In this document: positions 1-6,654 of the stretch, in pieces
Position numbering within the stretch: the stretch's first letter is position 1
Layout: every line of letters begins with the position of its first letter
Assembly (NCBI GenBank): GCA_937957815.1
Contig: CALFXN010000572.1
Coordinates: 1-11,977 of the forward strand
DNA from: an uncultured Synergistales bacterium
GTDB lineage: Bacteria > Synergistota > Synergistia > Synergistales > Aminobacteriaceae
Direction of reading: 5' to 3'
DNA: 11,977 nucleotides
Translations under genes and position numbers: made by a program
Notes under the pieces: generated by a model
Database searches by the model: none
Told to the model about the DNA's origin: nothing
What the model saw: only the letters and a program-made list of their open reading frames with translations

Positions 1-1034
1 CGAATACCGACAAAAAGATCCCGACGATCGGATTCAACGCGCATCTCGATACCGCGCTCGAAGTCACAGGGGAAAACGTCAAGGCCCGGGTCGTGCGCTA
101 CGAAGGCGGCGACATCGTCCTGAACGAATCCCTGGGCGTCGTCCTGTCGCCGAAGGACTTCCCGGACCTGAACGACTACGTCGGGCAGGACGTCGTCGTC
201 ACGGACGGAACGACGCTCCTCGGCTCGGACGACAAGGCCGGAATGGCCGCGATCGTCGCCGCGGTCGATCACCTCGTGCATCATCCGGAGATCAGGCACG
301 GCGCCGTCAAGATCGCCTTCTCCCCCGACGAGGAGATCGGGCACGGCGCGAGCCTTCTCGACATCGAGGCCTTCGGCGCGGACTTCGCCTACACGGTCGA
401 CGCCGGGCCCGTCGGCCAGATCAACTACGAGACGTTCAACGCCGCGCGCGCGGACGTCAAAATCCACGGCCGCGCCGTGCATCCGGGAACGTCGAAGGAC
501 AAGATGCTCAACGCGACGCTTCTCGGGACGGAGCTTCTCGCCCTGCTTCCGCCCGCCGAGACGCCCTCGCACACCGAAAAGTACGAAGGCTTCTTCCACG
601 TAACCTCGTTCAAGGGCGCCGTCGAGGAGGCGACGCTGTCGTTCATCATCCGCGACCACGACCGGACGAAGTTCGCGCAGCGCAAGGAGTTCGTGAAGCG
701 CGCCGTGAAGTGGATGCAGGACAAGTACGGCGCGGAGCGGTTCGAACTGGAGCTGTCCGACACCTACTACAACATGCGCGACGTCCTCGAGAAGCACATG
801 CACATCGTCGAGACGGCCACGCAGGCGATGGAGTCCCTGGGCATCACGCCGAAGATCGTCCCGATCCGCGGCGGCACCGACGGATCGCAGCTCACGTACC
901 GCGGCCTTCCGTGCCCGAACATCTTCTACGGCGGACACAACGCGCACGGCAAGTTCGAATTTCTCCCCGTCCCGTCGCTCGAGAAGTCCGTTCAGGTCAT
1001 CCTGAAGATCCTCGACATCTACGCGTCGAAATAG
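1..1034 (+). CDS. pepT: Peptidase T (tripeptide aminopeptidase), 5'-truncated by window edge
   Basis: This is the C-terminal part of a cytoplasmic di-zinc M20 aminopeptidase that releases N-terminal residues from tripeptides. The reading frame is open from base 3, well before the first GTG at 93, so the true start lies upstream of the window. The metal-site residues appear in family order: His-Leu-Asp at 42-50 (GFNAHLDT), the bridging Asp in GTTLLGSDDKAG, the catalytic Glu pair in SPDEEIGHGA, the Asp in TVDAGPVG, and the final His in GGHNAHGKFEFLP. The RGGTDGSQL stretch is also typical of PepT and separates it from other M20 peptidases. The gene ends in TAG and is followed 50 bp later by an intrinsic terminator, so it is the last gene of its transcript. 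About 60 N-terminal residues are probably missing; nothing else looks unusual. Confidence 0.95.
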   Translation, partial: NTDKKIPTIGFNAHLDTALEVTGENVKARVVRYEGGDIVLNESLGVVLSPKDFPDLNDYVGQDVVVTDGTTLLGSDDKAGMAAIVAAVDHLVHHPEIRHGAVKIAFSPDEEIGHGASLLDIEAFGADFAYTVDAGPVGQINYETFNAARADVKIHGRAVHPGTSKDKMLNATLLGTELLALLPPAETPSHTEKYEGFFHVTSFKGAVEEATLSFIIRDHDRTKFAQRKEFVKRAVKWMQDKYGAERFELELSDTYYNMRDVLEKHMHIVETATQAMESLGITPKIVPIRGGTDGSQLTYRGLPCPNIFYGGHNAHGKFEFLPVPSLEKSVQVILKILDIYASK

Positions 1035-1083
1035 ACCGCGCGGCGGCCCCCGGGAGGGGTTCCCGCCCGGGACGCAGTTGCGG

Positions 1084-1122
1084 AAAAAAGCCCCCTCCGG
1101 AAACCGGACGGGGCTTTTTTCC
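1084..1122 (+). terminator. Intrinsic terminator after pepT
   Basis: A GC-rich stem (AAGCCCCCTCCGG paired with CCGGACGGGGCTT, one mismatch, AAA loop) is followed by TTTTTT. The 5' arm is preceded by an A-run, so it could also work on the other strand. Confidence 0.85.
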
Positions 1123-1207
1123 GTTTCGGCTTTCAACGCTTTTCGATTTTCGGGACGAACGGCCCCGGGATGAGAGGGTCGGAGGAACGGGCGGTCGCAC
1201 CCGATGT

Positions 1208-1217
1208 ATTGTACAAT
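1208..1217. promoter_or_regulatory. AT-rich palindrome / possible -10 upstream of small ORF
   Basis: ATTGTACAAT is a perfect 10-bp palindrome in an otherwise GC-rich leader, 40 bp before the start codon at 1257. TACAAT within it (1212-1217) resembles a -10 box, but no good -35 lies 17 bp upstream. It could be a promoter element or an operator; this is inference from composition and symmetry only. Confidence 0.3.
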
Positions 1218-1256
1218 TACAAATACTTCGTATGGTCCGGGAAGGGGGATGCGGCA

Positions 1257-1640
1257 ATGGCGGAATACGCGATCTACGGCCGGCAGTATGCGCGAATCGC
1301 GGGCAACTGGGAGCGGTACTACAACTCGTGCAAGGACAAGGCCTACATCAAGCGCGCCATCAGCCTTGGGACGCAGACGCTTCTCGACAAGCGCAACCGG
1401 ATCAACTACGCGATCGGGCTTCTCCGCGACGCTCAGGTGTCCCAGACGATCATCGACAGCCTCGAGACCGAGGCGTCCTCTGTCTCGGGACGCCTCGAAT
1501 ACGTCTCGTCGTCGACGGGGGTCGCTCCGACGCAGGGGGTCGTTCCCGGCGCGCCGGGAAGGGTCGCCGTCATCGGGCGCGCCGCGCCGGAGACGCGGAG
1601 AGCCCCGGGCATCGGGACGCTCGTCGATCTTCTGGCGTAA
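1257..1640 (+). CDS. Uncharacterised 127-residue protein with a helical head and disordered tail
   Basis: I do not recognise the family. The start at ATG 1257 is chosen because GGAAGGGGG sits 8 nt upstream; the longer frame opening at 1170 has no ribosome site. Residues 1-80 are rich in charged and aromatic residues and look helical (AEYAIYGRQYARIAGNWERYYN, then a Lys/Arg-rich stretch). Residues 85-118 are rich in Pro, Ala, Gly and Arg and look disordered. The protein then ends in a short hydrophobic patch, GIGTLVDLLA. There is no signal peptide or membrane segment. A globular head, flexible linker and hydrophobic C-terminal peptide suggest a partner-binding tail, but that is inference. It stands alone between a terminator and a gene-poor stretch, so its context gives no functional clue. 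Confidence 0.7.
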   Translation: MAEYAIYGRQYARIAGNWERYYNSCKDKAYIKRAISLGTQTLLDKRNRINYAIGLLRDAQVSQTIIDSLETEASSVSGRLEYVSSSTGVAPTQGVVPGAPGRVAVIGRAAPETRRAPGIGTLVDLLA

Positions 1641-1900
1641 CCGCAGGTGTCGGGACGACGTAAAACCCATATCATCGCGCAATACGTATCGAAAGGTATC
1701 GCTACGAGATGCTCGGCTAACGTGGCCGAACAGGAAATGAAATGCCTGTCTCATCATATACGCCGTCGGGCCGCGAAGGAAGTTTCGTATTTCATGCACG
1801 ATTTCGATAAAATTCTCCTGCGTTCTCGAAGGGCAGATATTCTTCCACATATCAGGGGTAGGCACTCTTTCTGTCGAAAGAAAGCCGCGTTTTTTTGGTG

Positions 1901-2018
1901 AAAACCGTCCCCATGGCGAACAGGCCTGAGGGAGAAAAGCCCGCAGAACCCTGCTGATTCTGGCCTCGAAGGGAAAGAACGAGCCTCTGGAACGATTCTC
2001 CGGATGCTCGTTTTTTTT
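1901..2018 (+). ncRNA. Candidate structured RNA or leader ending in a terminator-like hairpin
   Basis: Three nested or serial pairings are visible. AGGCC (1922-1926) pairs with GGCCT (1962-1966) around the inner hairpin GCAG-AACC-CTGC (1943-1954). Next comes AACGAGC (1978-1984) with GCTCGTT (2006-2012), with an inner CTGG/CCGG pairing, running directly into eight T residues. A terminator with no open gene before it suggests a short non-coding transcript or the end of a degraded transcript. I compared the sequence mentally with the common riboswitch consensus cores and found no match. The distance to the hydrolase gene (220 bp) argues against a tight leader. Confidence 0.3.
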
Positions 2019-2019
2019 A
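1978..2019 (+). terminator. Terminator-like hairpin with T8 tract
   Basis: AACGAGC and GCTCGTT arms, with an inner CTGG/CCGG pairing, are followed by an uninterrupted T-tract (2011-2018). It is the only plus-strand terminator between the small gene ending at 1640 and the hydrolase start at 2239. Confidence 0.55.
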
Positions 2020-2238
2020 CCGGAAGATCCCGATTGCGTTACGATTTCTCTTCCCGGCGTTTTATCGCTCCACGACGACCACTGCCCGTCTCGGCGAAGG
2101 TTCCGGCCCGTCATAGGGTAAAATCGATTCCGGCGGATAGAATTTCCCCGCGGAGTGGTACACTTCGGACGTCGCCGCCGGGAGGACGGCATCGCGGCAC
2201 GACCGAGCCGCAATCGATGACGAAAGGATCCGGATATC

Positions 2239-3039
2239 ATGAGAAACGTCCTGTTCATTACCGATCCCCAGAACGATTTCTGCGACGCGTCACGCGGGTC
2301 GCTCTCGCTGCCGCACGCCGGGGAGGATTGCCGAACGATCCGAGATATGCTGGAACGCGGCGTGGAGTTCTTCGACGCGGTCGTCGTCAGCATGGACATG
2401 CACACGGAGCAGTCCGTGTTCCACGACGTCTTCTGGCTCGAGAACGGAAAGCCGGTCTCGGGTGTCGGTACGATCGACCGCGGAAACATCGACGGATTCC
2501 ATCCGAAAAATCCGGCGTACGAGCCGTTCATACCCCGTGACGCGATTCGCCGGGGACGGTTCGGCATCGATATATGGCCCGTGCACTGCGTGATCGGAAC
2601 GTGGGGGAACGCCATCAACGACGACGTTCGGGAGGCGCTTCACGGATGGTCCTTCGCGACGGGGAAGTACGTCGAATATCTCTTCAAGGGAATGAACCCG
2701 TTCCGGGAGGAGTACTCCGTCTTCGCGTCGAACCGCGACCGGATCGCGTCGCTGCTGCTCGGGGACGCGGCGTCCGGCGGGTGCCGCGAGGACACGACGG
2801 TCTATTTCTGCGGCGAGGCGGCGTCGCATTGCGTATATTACACGATCCGGGACGCCTGCGGGAATCTCGAGCCCTCGGACGTCGGCCGCGTCAGATTCAG
2901 GCTGATCTCCAACTGCGCGTCGTACGTTCCCGGTTTCGAGCATACGGAGAAGCGCTACGACGAATTCGATCCCGCGTTCTTCGGCTGCGTGCGGTACGAC
3001 ACGGTCGCGCACGCGATCTTTGAGGAAAAACGGAAATAG
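2239..3039 (+). CDS. Nicotinamidase-type (isochorismatase superfamily) cysteine hydrolase
   Basis: It probably hydrolyses nicotinamide to nicotinate plus ammonia in cytoplasmic NAD salvage, as PncA does. The catalytic triad of the family is present: Asp9 in FITDPQNDF, Lys150 in FKGMNPFREEYSVF and Cys198 in GEAASHCV. The metal ligands also appear, as Asp53 and His55 in SMDMHT and His116 in WPVHCVIGTWG, the last being the nicotinamidase form of the motif rather than that of a generic isochorismatase. At 266 residues it is longer than typical PncA (about 180-215); the extra length lies at residues 66-100, before WPVHC, and in a loop at 175-185. The start at ATG 2239 has GAAAGGA about 10 nt upstream. 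No NAD-related partner gene is adjacent. The superfamily assignment is firm; the nicotinamide substrate is inferred from motifs. Confidence 0.85.
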   Translation: MRNVLFITDPQNDFCDASRGSLSLPHAGEDCRTIRDMLERGVEFFDAVVVSMDMHTEQSVFHDVFWLENGKPVSGVGTIDRGNIDGFHPKNPAYEPFIPRDAIRRGRFGIDIWPVHCVIGTWGNAINDDVREALHGWSFATGKYVEYLFKGMNPFREEYSVFASNRDRIASLLLGDAASGGCREDTTVYFCGEAASHCVYYTIRDACGNLEPSDVGRVRFRLISNCASYVPGFEHTEKRYDEFDPAFFGCVRYDTVAHAIFEEKRK

Positions 3040-3279
3040 GCACCCATCGGCGGCAAATCCGGCGCGTCGGCGGCTCCCGTTTTCTCTCGGCGCGGTCGAA
3101 GTCGTCGGTCCGGCGCGAGCACTTCGGATGACGTAAGGGACGCCTCCCTTTCACTCCTATCGCAGTTCGAATTTTCAAATTTACGACGACCACCCTCCCA
3201 TACGGGTCGATATTATGTCTCATGCCGCACGGGCTGAAAGTCTTATGTCCGACACGGCACTCCCCGGGGCTTCCCGGGG
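3040..3279. other. Intergenic spacer between convergent genes
   Basis: This is the spacer between the convergent hydrolase and LprI-family genes. It contains a perfect 6-bp hairpin (AAGGGA-CGCC-TCCCTT, 3135-3150) without a T-tract, which could be a weak end for the hydrolase transcript, and a CCCCGGG/CCCGGGG hairpin (3262-3279). No gene is supported here. Confidence 0.5.
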
Positions 3280-3318
3280 AAAAAAGCGCCGCCGCCCGGA
3301 TGGGGGCGGCGGCGGCCG
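3280..3318 (-). terminator. Intrinsic terminator of the LprI-family gene
   Basis: Read on the minus strand, a perfect 10-bp stem (GCCGCCGCCC with GGGCGGCGGC, 6-nt loop) is followed by TTTTTT (bases 3285-3280). It lies 45 bp beyond the stop codon at 3363. Confidence 0.9.
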
Positions 3319-3362
3319 TTTCGTTGAAAATGTGCGGTTCCTTCCCGGGACGATGCGCCGTT

Positions 3363-4046
3363 CTACCTCGAATACTCTCCGTCGAAGATCACGCCCTGCC
3401 CGCAGACGCCGCCCGACTTGAACGCCTCGTCGGTCGTGACGGTCGCTTTCTTTCCGTCGAAGACGATCGTGACCTTCATGGAGTCGTCCTGGTCGGACAC
3501 CGCGACAATTGTGTTTCCTTCGAGCGGCCCCTTGCCCTGGAACGAGCAGAGGTTCGCGCCGTCCTTTCCCGACGGAACGCTGTTCTCGAAGATGACGTAA
3601 TGCACGGGGTCGCTCTCGTCGTACCACCAGACTTCGAGGACGCCCGTCATTCCCTTTCCCGTGAACGTGTAGAGCCCCTGCCTGCCCTTGTCGCTGTGAA
3701 CCAGCACGGAGCGGGAGATGACGTTGTTGACGTACCGGATCCGGTCCATCGTGACGTTCGCGTACGCGTCGGCCTTCGACGTCCCGGCGTCGATCTGGGC
3801 CTTCGCCTCCGCGTCGCGACCGCTCTTGACCCACTGTGCCTGATCCGCGAGGAGCTTCTTGTATTCGTCCGCGGGAAGCATCTTCTTCGCTTCCTTCCAC
3901 GCGCCGTTGAGCCCCTCGTCCGCCTCGCGGTACTCCTGCGACTGCGCGAGCATCGCCCTGTGCTCCGCGTCGCCGAGCGCGTTCGCCGGTTGTGCCATGG
4001 CGAACGCGAGCGCCGCCGCGATGAGAATTCCGTACATATTTCTCAT
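3363..4046 (-). CDS. Secreted LprI-family (DUF1311) protein with extra C-terminal domain
   Basis: This is an exported protein of 227 residues. The start at 4046 is chosen because the next residues form a signal peptide (MRNMYGILIAAALAFAMA, cleavage probably after PANA); the longer frame to 4115 would bury it. Residues 25-100 carry the LprI/DUF1311 pattern: EADEGLNGAWKEAKKMLP, then LLADQAQWVKSGRDAEAKA, an Asp-x-x-Leu-Asn helix followed by Gln-x-x-Trp and Arg-Asp. Mycobacterial LprI with this domain inhibits lysozyme. The cysteine pair often seen in the domain is missing. Residues 115-227 form a second beta-rich part with two cysteines (NLCSF and GGVCG) that could form a disulfide; I do not recognise it. 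The gene is monocistronic, ends in a strong terminator and is divergent from the PheC-like gene. Lysozyme inhibition is not shown for this type, so the role remains inference. Confidence 0.75.
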   Translation of the reverse strand: MRNMYGILIAAALAFAMAQPANALGDAEHRAMLAQSQEYREADEGLNGAWKEAKKMLPADEYKKLLADQAQWVKSGRDAEAKAQIDAGTSKADAYANVTMDRIRYVNNVISRSVLVHSDKGRQGLYTFTGKGMTGVLEVWWYDESDPVHYVIFENSVPSGKDGANLCSFQGKGPLEGNTIVAVSDQDDSMKVTIVFDGKKATVTTDEAFKSGGVCGQGVIFDGEYSR

Positions 4047-4146
4047 GTCCGAGATACCATCCCTTTCATATATCGCAGATGCGCCCAGCATATCAGAGAG
4101 CCCTGAGTTCCGCATCTCGGCAAGGGCGAAAGAACGTGACCGATCG

Positions 4147-4175
4147 TTGACATTCGCGGAAAATACCCTCAGAAT
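4147..4175 (+). promoter_or_regulatory. Sigma-70-type promoter for the PheC-like gene
   Basis: A consensus -35 box TTGACA (4147-4152), a 17-bp spacer and a -10-like CAGAAT (4170-4175, 4 of 6 matches) put the transcript start near 4182. That is just before the GGAGGTG ribosome site at 4195-4201. Confidence 0.65.
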
Positions 4176-4207
4176 TGACGAAATTTTTCAAAGCGGAGGT
4201 GTTTCGG

Positions 4208-5002
4208 ATGGTTCGCACCAGAAAAGCGCTCGGAATCGCGGCGATTCTCGATCTTGTGGCCGTCGTCCTCTTCGCGGCCTGCGCGTCCGCGGGGGCGCGG
4301 CTCGACCGGGTCATGGAAACGAAGATCCTTCGTGTCGGAACTCCGGGGGACTATCGCCCCTTCGCGATGCTCGACACGACGACGGGCAAGTACGAGGGGC
4401 ACGACATCGACCTCGTCGAGCTGCTTGCCGCGGACCTCGGCGTGAAGGTCGAATACGTCGCCACGTCGTGGCCGAAGCTCATGGAGGACTACCTCGGCGA
4501 CAAGTTCGACATCGCGGTCGGCGGCATCACGCGGGGACTCGCCAGGATGCTGAAGGGCGATTTTCTGCCCCCGTACGCGCCCAACGGCAAGGTCGCGATC
4601 ATCCGTACGACCGACAAAGAGAAATTCACGTCGCTCGAAAAGATGGACGTCCCCGAGACGACCGTCATCGTCAACCCCGGCGGCTCGAACGAGCGTTTCG
4701 TGAAGGCGAACTTCAAAAAGGCGAAAGTCGTCGTCCATCCGGCCAACGCGGAAATCCCCGCGATGATCGCGGAAGGCAGAGGCGACGTGATGATCTCCGA
4801 GACGTACGAGGCCGTGGTCTACGCCCGCAAGGACGACCGGCTCTACGGCGCGTTCACGGACAAGCCGCTCACGAAGATCAGCTTCATGGGCTTCTTCATC
4901 CGCGACGACGACCCGGCGTTTCTCAAGATCATGAACTTCCTCTGGAACGACGCGAAGCTCCGCGGCGACCTCGACCGGCTCTTCGAGAAGTGGCTGAAGT
5001 AA
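4208..5002 (+). CDS. Exported solute-binding-fold protein, probable cyclohexadienyl dehydratase (PheC-type)
   Basis: The fold is that of family 3 solute-binding proteins, but the sequence tracks periplasmic cyclohexadienyl dehydratase (PheC), which converts prephenate or arogenate to phenylpyruvate or phenylalanine. Matching blocks include LRVGTPGDYRPF, the YEGHDIDL stretch, TSWPKLM, FDIAVGGI, IVNPGGSNERF and MISETYEA. From memory of Pseudomonas PheC, Trp60, Asn128 and the catalytic Glu173 correspond here to Trp88, Asn156 and Glu201, all kept. The length of 264 residues fits PheC (268). The start at ATG 4208 is set by GGAGGTG with 8-nt spacing. Residues 8-30 form a signal sequence; Cys25 in LFAAC could be a lipobox, although Phe at -3 is unusual, so signal peptidase I cleavage is also possible. 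No ABC permease or ATPase is adjacent, which favours an enzyme or orphan receptor. An amino-acid receptor remains the alternative. Confidence 0.75.
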   Translation: MVRTRKALGIAAILDLVAVVLFAACASAGARLDRVMETKILRVGTPGDYRPFAMLDTTTGKYEGHDIDLVELLAADLGVKVEYVATSWPKLMEDYLGDKFDIAVGGITRGLARMLKGDFLPPYAPNGKVAIIRTTDKEKFTSLEKMDVPETTVIVNPGGSNERFVKANFKKAKVVVHPANAEIPAMIAEGRGDVMISETYEAVVYARKDDRLYGAFTDKPLTKISFMGFFIRDDDPAFLKIMNFLWNDAKLRGDLDRLFEKWLK

Positions 5003-5037
5003 CCGAATGCCCCCGGGACTGACGTCACGGGAAGGGC

Positions 5038-5964
5038 GTGACTGACGCGATGCGGTATGCGGAAGATCTTCTGCCCGCGCTCGAAGAGGCGGGGATGAAG
5101 GCAGTCGCCGTGCGGCCCGGGAGAGCTCGCGAGGCGTGCGGCGACGTGACGGAACGATGCCGGCGCGGGGAGACGGATCCGCGCGTCTCGACGCGCTTTT
5201 TCGGGAGATACGTCGCTCCTGAGTATCTCGCGACGCCGGAGTGGGCGAAGAGCCTTTTTGTCGTGGCGATTTCGTCTTCCGTAAGCGTCGTTCTCTTCGA
5301 TATCGGGGACGGCCCCGTCCAGGCGGCAATCCCGCCGACGTACGTCTACGGTCGGGACGAAAGCCGGGCGCTTTCGCTTCTCCGGGACTCGGCGGGCGCG
5401 GCCCGGATCGAACCCGCCCTCGGACCGCGAAAGGTTCTCGCGGCGCGAAGCGGGCTCGCTCTTTACGGGCGGAACAACCTGTGCTACGTCGAGGGAATGG
5501 GGAGCGCGGCGCGTCTTGCGGCCTTCTACTGCTCCCTGCCGCTCGGAACGGGGACGGATTGCTGGGGGGAACCCTGCGTCATGGACCGGTGTTTGTCGTG
5601 CGGCGCGTGCGTTCGGAGCTGTCCGGCCGGCTGTTTCACGGAGGGGTGCTTCATCGTCGGCGCCGACCGCTGTCTGACGTTCGCGAACGAGTCGGCCGAA
5701 GATGATATGGCGGATATTCCGCGTTCGTGGCACAACGCGCTCGTCGGGTGTCTCCGCTGTCAGACCGTGTGTCCGGAAAACGCGGGCCGCATGAACCCCG
5801 TCTTTTCCGGAGAGTCCTTTTCGATGGATGAAACCACGGCGATCCGCGACGCGCGCGATCTTGAATCGCTCGATCCCGGGATCCGCGAAAAACTTGCGCG
5901 ACTGAACATGAACGAATACCTCGACGTCCTCTGGAGGAACCTCGGATTCCTGGGGAGCGCCTGA
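5038..5964 (+). CDS. QueG-like double [4Fe-4S] protein lacking the HEAT tail
   Basis: This is a cytoplasmic iron-sulfur protein related to epoxyqueuosine reductase. The core SGLALYGRNNLCYVEGMGS (residues 138-156) matches the GLGWIGKN block of QueG. Eight cluster ligands are in place: Cys185, 188, 191 and 195 (CLSCGACVRSCP), then Cys212 with Cys238, 241 and 245 (GCLRCQTVCP). Two differences from true QueG stand out. The protein stops at 308 residues, so the C-terminal HEAT-like domain is absent. The conserved catalytic Asp of the DTGP block aligns with Glu125. It therefore probably belongs to the QueG-like paralogue group of unknown role rather than the queuosine enzyme. It follows the PheC-like gene by 35 bp and is likely co-transcribed with it. 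The start is uncertain: GGGAAGGG (5029-5036) is too close to GTG 5038 and rather far from the in-frame ATG 5050. Confidence 0.75.
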   Translation: MTDAMRYAEDLLPALEEAGMKAVAVRPGRAREACGDVTERCRRGETDPRVSTRFFGRYVAPEYLATPEWAKSLFVVAISSSVSVVLFDIGDGPVQAAIPPTYVYGRDESRALSLLRDSAGAARIEPALGPRKVLAARSGLALYGRNNLCYVEGMGSAARLAAFYCSLPLGTGTDCWGEPCVMDRCLSCGACVRSCPAGCFTEGCFIVGADRCLTFANESAEDDMADIPRSWHNALVGCLRCQTVCPENAGRMNPVFSGESFSMDETTAIRDARDLESLDPGIREKLARLNMNEYLDVLWRNLGFLGSA

Positions 5965-6043
5965 GTGGAATGAATGACAATTGTCTGGCGCATTGCTCCG
6001 CGTCATGCCGGATAATGTTCCTGTTCAGGAATAGAAGGTGCAT

Positions 6044-6092
6044 AAAACAGCTCCGCTGGGCTCGAGTCGAGTCCGAGCGGGGCTGTTTTTTT
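6044..6092 (+). terminator. Strong intrinsic terminator after the QueG-like gene
   Basis: A long nearly perfect hairpin (AAAACAGCTCCGCTGGGCTC opposite GAGTCCGAGCGGGGCTGTTTT, with a few G-T pairs) runs into a T7 tract. The A-run on the 5' side makes it potentially bidirectional. It closes the PheC-like/QueG-like transcript. Confidence 0.92.
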
Positions 6093-6170
6093 CCGAACCT
6101 GCCGCGGTTCGCAAAAAGCGACGACGAGGTGTTTTCCGGAATCCGTCTCTTGTCACGATAAACCTACGTC

Positions 6171-6220
6171 CATCCTCGGCTGAGAGAAGCCCGTAAAAAA
6201 AACCGCCCACCCGAGGATGG
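6171..6220. repeat. 10-bp perfect inverted repeat around an A-tract
   Basis: CCATCCTCGG (6171-6180) and CCGAGGATGG (6211-6220) are exact inverted copies with 30 bp between them, enclosing the A8 tract of the minus-strand terminator. The second arm takes part in that terminator hairpin, so the two structures compete. It may be a remnant of a small mobile sequence or part of a terminator pair. Confidence 0.5.
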
Positions 6221-6225
6221 GTCGG
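6195..6225 (-). terminator. Minus-strand intrinsic terminator of the toxin-antitoxin transcript
   Basis: On the minus strand, CCG-A-CCCA pairs with TGGG-CGG (7 bp with one bulge, 8-nt loop) and is followed by eight T residues. It sits inside the 3' end of the broken frame that runs to 6153, which implies the last ~20 codons of that frame are not its native end. Confidence 0.65.
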
Positions 6226-6603
6226 CTTCGAATAGTGGCTTCTACATCGTGTTGCTCGCTGGTCGGTTCAAGTTCTTCAGCAGACTCGATCTCCGAATCG
6301 ATGAAAACGATTTTCCTGCCTTTTGGATGTTCGGAATCGCCTCGTACGATTTCGACTTCGTAAGCAGGCCAACCGTCAAGGACATTCCAGCTCACCTCGC
6401 TCTCCGTGGATAATCGGGAAATGCGTGGACTCCCCATCTGGAACAGACCGTCACGAATGCTCTTGTCGGTATATATTCCTGCCGTTCCTTGTTCCACACG
6501 AAGCCTACGTCTGTGTCGTTCTTCACTACCTCACGCGGCATCTCATCTCCTTCTCGGAAAGAGACCACCCCGTCTTTCTATCGGAGTATTGCTGACGTGC
6601 CGG

Positions 6604-6654
6604 CGGCGGCTGGCGCAGCATGGACCCCGAAAACCGGATCAGCGCCTGCCGCCG
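6604..6654. repeat. 13-bp imperfect inverted repeat across the MNT stop codon
   Basis: CGGCGGCTGGCGC (6604-6616) and GCGCCTGCCGCCG (6642-6654) pair with one mismatch around a 25-nt loop holding the TGA of the MNT gene. No T-tract follows. It may protect the 3' end or reduce read-through into the next small gene. Confidence 0.5.

Larger units (their letters stand above)
1641..2238. other. Gene-poor interval (~600 bp), lower GC than flanks
   Basis: No convincing gene is seen. An 84-codon frame (1647-1901) has no ribosome site and no family resemblance. A minus-strand frame opening at ATG 1850 reads plausibly for about 70 residues but also lacks a ribosome site and then continues as the antisense of the small gene. 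Base composition from about 1650 to 1900 is visibly more AT-rich than the flanking genes. The interval holds one clear hairpin with a T-tract near 1978-2018, listed separately, and otherwise looks like spacer or decayed DNA. Confidence 0.5.
6153..6541 (-). pseudogene. Small unidentified gene broken by a one-base frameshift
   Basis: A strong ribosome site AAGGAGATGAG directly precedes ATG 6541 on the minus strand. From there one frame reads MPREVVKNDTDVGFVWNKE; near 6497 the sensible reading moves to the next frame, which continues with TAGIYTDKSIRDGLFQMG and on to ILGW...DVGLS, ending at 6153. Joining the frames needs one inserted base around 6490-6495, so the window carries a one-base deletion or a sequencing error. 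Left in the first frame, translation stops after about 49 codons. The joined product would be about 125 residues, acidic in its second half, with no signal peptide or membrane segment. I do not recognise its family. It follows the MNT gene in the same direction and has lower GC than the core genes, which suggests acquired DNA. The native C-terminus is uncertain because a terminator lies inside the last part of the frame. Confidence 0.5.

Noticed and set aside
1640..1850. Minus-strand frame opening at ATG 1850 (MWKNICPS...)
   Set aside because: It looks protein-like for about 70 codons but has no ribosome site, and it then becomes the phase-locked antisense of the small gene and pepT.
1901..2018. 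T-box, glycine, guanidine, fluoride or NAD riboswitch in the gap before the nicotinamidase-type gene
   Set aside because: None of the consensus cores known to me could be matched in the sequence, and the hairpin lies 220 bp from the gene.
2290..3012. Long minus-strand frame (240 codons) opposite the nicotinamidase-type gene
   Set aside because: It is an antisense shadow of a gene with complete catalytic motifs; the product is Arg/Val-rich with no family blocks and no ribosome site.
4175..4207. Upstream TTG start for the PheC-like gene
   Set aside because: The TTG falls at the predicted -10 region and has no ribosome site, whereas ATG 4208 has GGAGGTG at ideal spacing and begins the signal sequence.
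4169..5329. Minus-strand frame of 386 codons across the PheC-like gene
   Set aside because: It spans two plus-strand genes and their spacer, reads as Arg/Glu-rich low complexity and has no recognisable domain; this is a typical GC-rich antisense frame.
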